In this document: positions 52,466-59,582 of the stretch, in pieces
Position numbering within the stretch: position 1 is the first letter of the stretch
How the letters are laid out: every line of letters begins with the position of its first letter
Source of the DNA: Desulfatiglans sp.
Lineage (GTDB): Bacteria > Desulfobacterota > DSM-4660 > Desulfatiglandales > HGW-15
Direction: 5' to 3'
DNA: 60,310 bases
NCBI GenBank assembly: GCA_012513605.1
Contig: JAAZBV010000075.1
Span: 1-60,310 of the forward strand
The notes under the pieces: model-generated
Seen by the model: only the letters and a program-made list of their open reading frames with translations
What the model was told of the DNA's origin: nothing
Databases searched by the model: none
Made by a program: the position numbers and the translations under genes

Positions 52466-54157
52466 ATGAAGAAAATATTACTTTTTTTGTTCGTTGGAGT
52501 GTTAGCGACTGCCATATGCGGATGCTCCGGCGACTCTGGTGATAAGAGTTCCAATATAGAAAACCCCGGCGGGCCAGGTAATGCTGACAGTGATACCGAT
52601 AATGATACAGATACCGATGCCGACATTGATTCCGGTACTGTATGCAATTTCGGGGTTCCTGTTCTGGATAATCAACCTCCGCCTGCCTTTGACTATACTG
52701 AAGAGGTCGGCGGGGTCTCTTTTGATATGATATATATACCGGGCGGTACATTTACTTTAGGGTGCGTAGGCAGTAGCTGCCCGCCTGATTCGAACCCCGT
52801 GCCGGGCGTTACAGTCAGCAGCTATCATATTGCAAAAAACCAGGTGACTTTAGCTGTGTGGGAAGCCGTTATGGGCGAGAGTGTGGACGGAATGGTCAGT
52901 ATAACCTGGTATGACGCTATGAGATTTGCCTGCGAGTTAAGCCATCAGACAGGCAGGGCGTACCGTATGATGACCGAGGCTGAGTTTGAATACGCTGCAA
53001 AAAATTATCTGAGCAGTCTGGATGATATAGGTGAAAACTCAATGTTCGGTGAAGAATGGGTATATAACACCTGGGAACTTTCGCATATGGGCGGGAGTGA
53101 TCCTGTAGGGACTAATAGCGGAAAACATACTCAGAAAACAAGGCGCGATATTATGGGAAGTGTCGACAACATTACAGGGCGCCTCATCCGATCAATCGAC
53201 GGCATAGGCCCGCAGTTGCGCCTGGTGGTCTCGAATGAGATGGCGTACCCGCCGGACTATGTTCCGCCGTGTGAACTCTGCCCCCCGGTCCCGCCAGAGG
53301 AACCTGAGAATTCTTACCGCGACCCGCGATGGATAACAGGCAGCAATGCGCATTGGAAGGAGGGGGCAATAAAGATAGGCAATTTTGATCTCAGGGTCTG
53401 GGAGGATGGTACCGCTGTATTAAATGGCGCCAGCGGTCAGTGGTTCACTTCAAATAACATCGCATTCGTGTTTATTCCGGTGTCAGGTTCTATCAAAAAA
53501 TTCGCATATATCTGGCTGGATAAAACACAGGGGACGCTTATTTCCGACGCGGGTTTCAGCAGCGGCTACATCGGGAGGATAGAGAAGGAGTCGGCGATCG
53601 GCAGCAAACCTACTATATCCGGATTAAAGAGCGGAAAGGAATTGGCCGCAGAGGCGGGGGATGACTATATGATGGTCGACATGGAGAACATCCCTGCGTG
53701 GGCTAAAGAACAGGACCAGAGGTTGATTGACGGTCCTGGCCAGTGCTGGTTCCAGGACAACAGCAGCGTCGGTGGTTTGCACCACTACAGAAAGGATATA
53801 GACGCTGATGAATTCCGGTTCACTGTTAATCAGGGGCAAATGACAATGCTCGCCAACGGCAACTGGTTTACAGTAAATAACACATTTCTGCGAATTACGC
53901 ACCCAGACGGGTACACAACCGATTATCTGTACACCTTATCCCCTGATGGATTCTTCTTTCACAACTCATACCAGGCGTATGAGCGCGCTGATTTCCGGTT
54001 GTTCCAGAAAAAATTTAACAGCGAAGTTTTTCCATCCAGTTGCGGAAACCACTGCGATGAAGAAATCCCAAAGGGTGAAGGACCCTCGATCTATTTTTAT
54101 ATAAATGGCGGCGAATCGACGTATGTACCGGCACAGTGTCCGGCGGAGGGTTGCTAA
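52466..54157 (+). CDS. SUMF1/FGE-type domain lipoprotein with a repeated C-terminal module
   Basis: 563 residues from the ATG at 52466, which has AGGAGGT eight nt upstream. A signal peptide ends at a lipobox-like AICGCSG, then an Asp-rich linker of DTD repeats. A formylglycine-generating-enzyme-type domain spans about 60-245: GVSFDMIYIPGGTFTLG, VTLAVWEAVMG, GRAYRMMTEAEFEYAAK and GPQLRLVVS; the loop before the end is shortened. The C-terminal 280 residues hold two related modules (NFDLRVWEDGTAVLNGASGQ and EFRFTVNQGQMTMLANGNW). The catalytic Cys pair of true FGE is not seen, so it is more likely a binding protein at the surface. Confidence 0.8.
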   Translation: MKKILLFLFVGVLATAICGCSGDSGDKSSNIENPGGPGNADSDTDNDTDTDADIDSGTVCNFGVPVLDNQPPPAFDYTEEVGGVSFDMIYIPGGTFTLGCVGSSCPPDSNPVPGVTVSSYHIAKNQVTLAVWEAVMGESVDGMVSITWYDAMRFACELSHQTGRAYRMMTEAEFEYAAKNYLSSLDDIGENSMFGEEWVYNTWELSHMGGSDPVGTNSGKHTQKTRRDIMGSVDNITGRLIRSIDGIGPQLRLVVSNEMAYPPDYVPPCELCPPVPPEEPENSYRDPRWITGSNAHWKEGAIKIGNFDLRVWEDGTAVLNGASGQWFTSNNIAFVFIPVSGSIKKFAYIWLDKTQGTLISDAGFSSGYIGRIEKESAIGSKPTISGLKSGKELAAEAGDDYMMVDMENIPAWAKEQDQRLIDGPGQCWFQDNSSVGGLHHYRKDIDADEFRFTVNQGQMTMLANGNWFTVNNTFLRITHPDGYTTDYLYTLSPDGFFFHNSYQAYERADFRLFQKKFNSEVFPSSCGNHCDEEIPKGEGPSIYFYINGGESTYVPAQCPAEGC

Positions 54158-54495
54158 TAAATATCTAAATGTTTGAAATTGGGTAGGGCTAAACTAAAAG
54201 GTATTAGCAGGAAAAAATTGATGCTGCAGGGTTTCACAGAAAACAGGACGAAGTCTGGATGCCTAAGTATCTCGTAGAAACGTTTCGCGCCGCCTATTTG
54301 TTGATATCTAATTCGTAATCCATTCATCTATGTGCTTCCATGATCACACAACACCGAATTGACGAGGGTGCGATGCCTGCCAATAAAGACTTTTAGAAGA
54401 TTGAACGTCATCAACCTTAAAAGCCCGATTTGGCAAGCTAGTAAGCACGTAACATTGAATTATTTATTATGCTCAATCATTTAGACTTTAGGACC
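54158..54495. other. 338-bp gap with a short coding-like remnant
   Basis: No complete gene. A stop-bounded frame at 54208-54318 (plus strand, 36 codons) reads like protein, with segments such as AAGFHRKQDEVWMPKYLVE and TFRAAYLLIS, but has no start codon; I do not recognise it. The sequence marks the left edge of the accessory region, where gene style changes. Confidence 0.35.
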
Positions 54496-55716
54496 CTATA
54501 GCTCAACAAGTTTGTCTTTGTTTGCGACCGGAATGCAGACAATTGCATCAAACGCCTCGTTCACATTCGTTTCGACGGATGTGCTTTGGGATCGTATTCG
54601 TTTTGTGCCACGCACGTCATCTGCAGGCATCACAAATGATGCCGTCATCCCGCCCGCATCAACGAGACGCTGCTCCACGCTATCCTTTTGAATTTCATCA
54701 GCAGGGGTAAGCTCAACCGAAAAGCCTAGCTGGCTTTCAGGCGATGGATATTGCATCTCCGGAACGGTGGCCCCCAAATGGGTTAATCCAATGGCATGGT
54801 AGCCATGCCGATGCGCAAGGTGCTGCCCCATGGGAACGGCCGTTAGTTCACCGGAAAAGGAAAGCACTGTTTTCTGGATGTGGTTGTTATGCGCCAGTAA
54901 AAGGATCTTCAAATTCGGGTCCTCCCGGAGACGCTTGTCAACGACGCCCGCCATGAATGATTCGCGAACGGACGTATCGCCCTGAAGAGAAGTGCCGTCA
55001 AAGAGTGTCTTCATAACCCGCAGGGTTTCCAATGTATGTTCAACCGACAATACACGATCGGATGCTTTTTGAAAGAACTCATTCGCGTGAAGCTTGGTAA
55101 GAATCGGGGCCAAGCCCATCAATCGTAATTTTAACCGCATGATCCCAGAGAGTGCCTTGTCTCGCAAAGTTGGGTCCAGTTTCCCCCATTGCGTTGATGA
55201 GACCACGGCGGATTCCCCGGAGATAGATGCCAGGGATTGTCTTAACGCGTCCACTTCCGGTTTTACGATGGGATCAAGGATCTCAATATCCGTGGACAAT
55301 TGCTCCAGATCGTCGCGTGGGTTCAAAGTGTTGGGCAAATCGATGCCAATCACTACCAGTTTTCTTCCGGTTTCCCGGAGATAGGATTTTAGCCAGATCA
55401 GCACCGACCCATACAAAGCAAAGGTCAATGGATTCACAATATTTTTCAGATTATCAGTATCCGTTGCGGAATTGAGCCATTCCGAAATTCTCTGGCCCTG
55501 AATCGCCCCGCACTCCAGGCCAATTGAGTTAAATCGGTGCCTCTCTACGAAATAGCGGATGAGGCGGGCTCTAGCCAGGGAGAACTCTGAAACAAAGTGA
55601 GCTCCTTCGCCTATACCAATGATTTTGGAGCATTTCCCTATGGAAGCGAGACTTTCAAGTTCTCTGAAGGTCTGCTTCCAGGGCTGCAAAAGTGTTCCGG
55701 CCGGCCTGTATTCCAT
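54496..55716 (-). CDS. Erythromycin esterase family protein
   Basis: 406 residues. The family motifs are IGIGEGAHFVSEF (the Glu and His of the active site), the LECGAIQG segment after it, ASDRVLSVEHTLETLR in the helical region, and LLLAHNNHI. Known members include the macrolide-hydrolysing Ere enzymes, but many homologues have other or unknown substrates. Codon use is more GC-rich than in the surrounding genes, suggesting acquisition. It heads away from the integrase remnant, in the orientation of an integron cassette gene, though I found no attC right after it. The resistance function is unproven. Confidence 0.85.
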   Translation of the reverse strand: MEYRPAGTLLQPWKQTFRELESLASIGKCSKIIGIGEGAHFVSEFSLARARLIRYFVERHRFNSIGLECGAIQGQRISEWLNSATDTDNLKNIVNPLTFALYGSVLIWLKSYLRETGRKLVVIGIDLPNTLNPRDDLEQLSTDIEILDPIVKPEVDALRQSLASISGESAVVSSTQWGKLDPTLRDKALSGIMRLKLRLMGLAPILTKLHANEFFQKASDRVLSVEHTLETLRVMKTLFDGTSLQGDTSVRESFMAGVVDKRLREDPNLKILLLAHNNHIQKTVLSFSGELTAVPMGQHLAHRHGYHAIGLTHLGATVPEMQYPSPESQLGFSVELTPADEIQKDSVEQRLVDAGGMTASFVMPADDVRGTKRIRSQSTSVETNVNEAFDAIVCIPVANKDKLVEL

Positions 55717-55764
55717 ATCAATTCCTTTTTATAACCCTTAACATGACATGCGGCGTCTTATCGC

Positions 55765-55793
55765 CCGGTCATTGTTGAAGGACCGGTTTTTTT
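55765..55793 (+). terminator. Terminator-like hairpin
   Basis: CCGGTC, a ten-base loop and GACCGG are followed by seven T on the plus strand. It lies between the esterase and the small membrane protein, both on the minus strand, so its orientation is opposite to the genes. It might block transcription into their antisense strand. Confidence 0.55.
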
Positions 55794-55795
55794 AA

Positions 55796-56143
55796 TCATT
55801 CAGGTAATACGGGCATAAATGCTCTCAGCAAAAATGCACCGATAGCTAAAAGCGCCATCATGATGTAGGTGGCCTGCCTTGGTTTCTGTGTTTTTCGGTC
55901 AATTAAAAAGACTTTCAAGTAAGACACCACAACAGTAGCGAGTAATATCCAAAATATCTCAATGATGTTCGAGAGACTCTGAGCACCATATCCTATTCCA
56001 GTCAATCCTATCCATAGCACAATCGCGGGTAGAGACGCAATAAGGAACCATTTGGATTCATCACCCTTTCGACGCGATACCAGATAAGCGGGAGCACATA
56101 GAATCGCTACTATAAGTATCAGAGCCGGAAATAAAATTGTCAT
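55796..56143 (-). CDS. Small integral membrane protein
   Basis: 115 residues with about four hydrophobic segments (ILFPALILIVAILCAPAYL, the LPAIVLWIGLTGIGYG region, EIFWILLATVVVSYL and MMALLAIGAFLLRAF). Basic residues between the segments (SRRKGDESK, DRKTQKPRQ) set the topology. GGAGG lies six nt before the ATG. I do not recognise a family. Its size and position in a row of small minus-strand genes fit a cassette-borne gene. Confidence 0.65.
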   Translation of the reverse strand: MTILFPALILIVAILCAPAYLVSRRKGDESKWFLIASLPAIVLWIGLTGIGYGAQSLSNIIEIFWILLATVVVSYLKVFLIDRKTQKPRQATYIMMALLAIGAFLLRAFMPVLPE

Positions 56144-56232
56144 TCAATCCTCCTTGGCTGTATACGCGCACGAAAACCGGTTTATAAACTTTTCGATAAA
56201 TCCGACTTAATGAAAATATTCGCCGATTGGCT

Positions 56233-56532
56233 TTATAACTGATTTTCTACTTCTACAGACAATTTCAATCCAACACTATGCAGGACAGAATTCAAGCTTT
56301 TCAATTTAGGATTACCTTGTGTTGAAAGGATACGATAAAGATTTTCTCTATTAAGTTTTGTTTTGCGTGCTATTTCAGAAATACCCTTTGCATCTGCAAT
56401 ATCTTTCAAGGCCATTAAAAAAACTTCTTGAGAACCATCTTTCAATGCAGCGTTCAAATATTCCGCAGCTTCGACAGGATCAAGAAGATCTTTTTTGAGA
56501 TTATCTTCATATTTTACTGTTAATTTTTTCAT
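56233..56532 (-). CDS. Antitoxin of a HigA-like addiction module (TIGR02684 type)
   Basis: 99 residues. The N-terminus KYEDNLKKDLLDPVEAAEYL and the following HTH (ISEIARKTKLNRENLYRIL, then STQGNPKLKSLNSVLHSVGL) are the standard pattern of this antidote family. It would bind and neutralise the RelE-type toxin encoded immediately upstream and repress the pair. Its ATG overlaps the original toxin stop (ATGA), showing the pair was translationally coupled. The toxin gene is broken, so the antitoxin is now an orphan. Confidence 0.9.
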   Translation of the reverse strand: MKKLTVKYEDNLKKDLLDPVEAAEYLNAALKDGSQEVFLMALKDIADAKGISEIARKTKLNRENLYRILSTQGNPKLKSLNSVLHSVGLKLSVEVENQL

Positions 56533-56838
56533 TCCATTCTCGTTTCAAAATCTACCCAGTATGTTTGAGCTAACTGAATATCTTTTGATTGCGTTTTTTA
56601 GAGCCACCACAAAGTAAAATCACGATGCGTATCTCGGTTTTTCCATAATAAACCCTATAGCCTGGACCATAATCGATTCGCAATTCATTCACACCTTTTC
56701 CAACAGGCTTACCACCAAAATTACCAAGCCTTATACCATTCAACCGGACCCTAATTCTTGCACGTACAGTAAGATATTTAAGTGAACTTAGCCACTTATG
56801 GAAGGGGTTTTTCCATCTTCTGTTATATATTTAAGAAG
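56529..56838 (-). pseudogene. Broken RelE/HigB-type toxin (TIGR02683-like)
   Basis: Reading three frames in turn rebuilds the toxin. A short segment LLKYITEDGKT (to about 56808) continues after a shift as PFHKWLSSLK, then contains GNFGGKPVGKGVNELRIDYG and PGYRVYYGKTEIRIVILLCGG. A second shift near 56583 leads from KKRNQK to KDIQLAQTYWVDFETRME, which ends in TGA overlapping the antitoxin ATG. Without the shifts it would be a normal roughly 100-residue toxin. Both lesions would prevent a functional product, and no start codon is in the first frame. The family pattern is from memory; the frames were read directly. Confidence 0.8.
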
Positions 56839-56865
56839 TTATATTGTGTAATCACTCGTAGTTGC

Positions 56866-56893
56866 ATTGTAGTTTAAAAGCTACTAAAGTCAA
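56866..56893 (-). promoter_or_regulatory. Candidate sigma-70 promoter of the toxin-antitoxin pair
   Basis: On the minus strand TTGACT and TACAAT are separated by 16 bp, about 30-60 nt before the toxin remnant. Cassette-borne toxin-antitoxin pairs commonly carry their own promoter, which fits this position between an attC-like site and the toxin. Confidence 0.65.
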
Positions 56894-56915
56894 GTTTTAT
56901 TTTTTTGGGCATCAA

Positions 56916-56974
56916 GGTAACGCCTGCATAACCAGACGTGCGGGACGCACTGTCTGGTTTATGCAGATGTTAGA
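56916..56974 (-). other. attC-like recombination site of an integron cassette
   Basis: The two arms (56918-56942 and 56946-56972) are nearly perfect inverted copies: TAACGCCTGCATAACCAGAC and GTGCG on one side, and the reverse-complement of the other reads TAACATCTGCATAAACCAG, ending ACAGTGCG. The outer TAAC/GTTA pair, a mismatched two-base spacer, then a long stem with two single extra bases on one arm and a three-base loop are the features of a folded attC. Its distance of 7 nt from the GNAT stop is normal for a cassette. The outer boxes depart somewhat from the GTTRRRY consensus. Confidence 0.7.
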
Positions 56975-56980
56975 AAAATA

Positions 56981-57409
56981 TTAATTGTCAATAAGATACT
57001 CAGACGCGTATGGATATTTTGCAAAAGCGTTTTTGTGTCGTTTAAATCCCTGCTTTTTATATACATCCTCAGCTTCAAATGAAGATGTAAGATATATACA
57101 AAGGTTCTGTTTATCACGAAGCAACTCTTTGAAGATCTCTGTTGCTATTCCCTGTCTCCGATATTTTGGGAAAACACCAACATCAAATACTGTTCCGTAG
57201 CATACACCATCGCTAAGAAGCCGACCTCCACCGATAAGTTCCGAACCATTCCATGCAGTCACCACTTTGGAACTAGCCAAAAAAGCAGCCTGAATTGCAG
57301 CATAGTCTCTCTTTTTACCAAATTGCCCAACAAGACCAACATCTTCATACAGGTTACATAACTGATCCCAGTCAATATGTTCAGTGCCCGTTTTGTATTC
57401 TATTATCAT
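56981..57409 (-). CDS. GNAT-family N-acetyltransferase
   Basis: 142 residues. The acetyl-CoA-binding motif is YRRQGIATEIFKELL, after the strand VFDVGVFPK. N-terminal HIDWDQLCNLYEDVGLVG and C-terminal VYKKQGFKRHKNAFAKY resemble many small environmental GNATs. A GTTAGAA core-like sequence lies 15 nt before the start on the coding strand, and an attC-like site follows the stop, so the gene has the layout of a mobile integron cassette. GNATs are among the most frequent cassette genes. The substrate is unknown. Confidence 0.88.
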   Translation of the reverse strand: MIIEYKTGTEHIDWDQLCNLYEDVGLVGQFGKKRDYAAIQAAFLASSKVVTAWNGSELIGGGRLLSDGVCYGTVFDVGVFPKYRRQGIATEIFKELLRDKQNLCIYLTSSFEAEDVYKKQGFKRHKNAFAKYPYASEYLIDN

Positions 57410-57624
57410 TATAGTCCTCTTTCTAACGTTTTGCTCAGGGGCAGCGTGGTTTTTACACTGTCACCTGCCGCAGATAAAAGCATTTTCGCCTGCTATTTAC
57501 CGACCGTTTAATTTTCGATAACCAGTTATTTTTATATTCGTAAATTTTGCCACTGTTGGCTGTTTTTGTAAATAGGATTTTTTCACCCGGTTTTAATTTG
57601 GATATAGCCTTTGTGTGCACATAG

Positions 57625-58653
57625 CGTCCCCTTTTAGGGGCTGATAGCTTTACCCATGATGATGAAGGGCAGTTGTCAGCAAAAAACAGCACCTCATACA
57701 CCTTTGATTATGAGCACAGGCTTAAGACCATAGGGAGCACAATACAGTATTTTTATGATGGCATGGGAAAAAGGGTAAGGGCTGTAAGGAGTGGTGTTAC
57801 TACAAAGTATATCTATGATGCCAGAGGCAACCTGCTTGCAGAGGCTGATTCAAACAATGTTATCCAGAGGTATTATATATATGGAAATGGTCTTATGGCG
57901 AAGGTGACAGCGTCAGAGAATACCTACTGTTACCATTATAATGCGACAGGAAGCACCATAGCCATCACTGATTCCAGTCAGAGCATAGTAAATAAATATG
58001 CCTATACTCCATTTGGGGAAATAGGAAATGAGGTGGAAGCCCTTGCCCAACCATTCAAGTATATCGGGCAGTATGGGGTTATGTCAGAATCCAATGGCCT
58101 CTACTATATGAGGGCGCGGTATTATGACCCAACTTTGGGAAGATTTATATCGGAAGATCCTTTGGGATTTGGGGCTGGGGATGTCAATTTGTATGTGTAT
58201 GTGAACAATAATCCGGTATTGTTGATTGATCCGTCGGGCTCTGCTGGGTTTGCATTAGATTTTGGTGGGGCATATGGCTCTGGTTGGGGCACTAGTAATT
58301 ATTCTACAGGTGGAGGTGCAGGTTCTGGAATTTTTGTTGGGGTTAGGCCAGACAGCATGGGACATGCTCAGCTAGGAGGGTTTATCTGCCAATCATACAC
58401 TGATACAATCCCTGGAGCAAAAGTAGGATTAGGCGTTAATTTGACATATTATAAAGGAGATTCAAGAGATTTCCTTTCAGGCGTATCAAATTATACTTCA
58501 TTAACTTTTGCAGGAGTTTCTGTGACAAAATATTCGGATCAAAAAACTGAAGAAACTACAGGATGGACAGTAAGTCTATTTGGTAAAGGAATTGGTTTTA
58601 CTGGGTTTAAAGAGGGGACTACTCAATCATGGTCGGGAGCTTTGCAAAAATAA
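57625..58653 (+). pseudogene. Orphan RHS-repeat C-terminal fragment (5'-truncated)
   Basis: The open frame begins after a stop at 57622-57624 and contains about four YD-type repeats (HDDEGQLSAKN, YIYDARGNLLAEADSNN, YYIYGNGLMAKV). The RHS core signature is at GLYYMRARYYDPTLGRFISE with DPLGFGAGDVNLYVYVNNNP just after. Beyond PSGSAG comes a roughly 130-residue tip of unknown type, rich in Gly and Ser (GGAYGSGWGTSNYSTGG, then KVGLGVNLTYYKGDSRD). Full RHS proteins are far larger, so the N-terminal shell and repeats are missing. It sits exactly where the 5' part of the integrase gene and attI should be. Confidence 0.85.
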
Positions 58654-58683
58654 TATTTGGGCATTTAATAGTTAAGGAGCAAA

Positions 58684-59063
58684 ATGAATGGTGAGGTATA
58701 CCTTCCATATGCCATGGAAAGAAAATATATAAATGCAGCAAAGGAATGGGGATGGCAGTATGTTTTTCCTGCTGCCAAAATATCTACAGATCCTCGTGGT
58801 GGTAAACAAAGACGCCATCATCTTGATGAAAGTGTCATTAGAAAGACTGTAAGATCAGCGGCTCAAAAGGCCGGCATTCATAAATTGATAGGTCCGCATA
58901 CATTCAGCCATTCTTTTGCAACACATCTGCTTGAGAATGGTTATGATATACGCACTGTTCAGGAGTTGCTCGGGCATAAGGATGTATCCACCACCATGAT
59001 TTATACCCATGTTATGAAAAAGGGGGGGGATTGGGGGTAAAGAGCCCGCTGGATGGGAGGTAA
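58684..59063 (+). pseudogene. Integron integrase (IntI) remnant, C-terminal part
   Basis: The frame (58684-59040) matches the second half of an integron tyrosine recombinase. The IntI-specific extra segment is present: [11 protein letters not shown]...[10 protein letters not shown], then [13 protein letters not shown]. Catalytic box II reads [15 protein letters not shown], with Ser replacing the essential Arg, while [18 protein letters not shown] and YTHV with the nucleophile Tyr are kept. After a run of eight G at 59022-59029 the frame is lost; the shifted frame GVKSPLDGR with TAA at 59061-59063 gives the normal end. About 200 N-terminal residues are missing, including the first catalytic Arg. 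The gene is therefore inactive. Confidence 0.9.
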
Positions 59064-59582
59064 CTAAAAGGCACAAGGCTCAAGGTGCAGGGCGCAGGGC
59101 GCAGGGGTAAAGTCAAGAAAGAGTGAACATCCAACGCTGAACGTCCAACTTTCAACTTTGAATGAAAAGCAATAAGATACGAGGTCGGGAATGACAGGAA
59201 AAAAATGAACCACAGAGACGCAAAGGCCGCCAAGAAAAACAATAAATATTTTTTGATAATATAAGAAGCTTTTCTCGGTGCCCTCCGCCTGTCCCGCCAT
59301 AGCCTTGGCGTCGACGGATGTCCTTCGTGGTGAAAATAGATTTTCCGATCAGGTCTGGAATAACAGAAAAAGTCAAAAAAGGATGAACATCCAACATCGA
59401 ACATTGAACGTTGAACTTCGAATGAAAAGCAAAATAATAGGATAAAGGGCACAGGCGCTGTGCCCCTACAGGAATTATTAATTATAGTTCAGGGTGCAGG
59501 GCCCATCCTCCGTCGAAAAGGCTATGGCATGACAGGTCCACCTTTGTTAAAAGGGCAGCGAGGGTTCCACATTGACATTTCC
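59064..59582. repeat. 519-bp cluster of degenerate intergenic repeats
   Basis: No gene. It holds two copies of a roughly 60-base unit (59111-59172 and 59371-59432), which begin AGTCAA and share GAACATCCAAC and AATGAAAAGCAA with diverged centres. A CACAGAGACGCAAAGG phrase (59207-59240) and its partner CTTCGTGGTGAAAATAG (59323-59339) flank a GC-rich centre. A perfect palindrome GGGCACAG...CTGTGCCC is at 59447-59465. Similar phrases occur elsewhere in the window, as at 50.16 kb and 46.99 kb. Confidence 0.75.

Noticed and set aside
54208-54318. 36-codon frame as a gene
   Set aside because: No start codon, no family and stop codons on both sides; kept only as a remnant note.
57453-57701. 82-residue minus-strand frame between the GNAT gene and the RHS fragment
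   Set aside because: It overlaps the RHS frame on the other strand, has no good ribosome-binding site and no recognisable domain; the part that does not overlap could still be cassette DNA.
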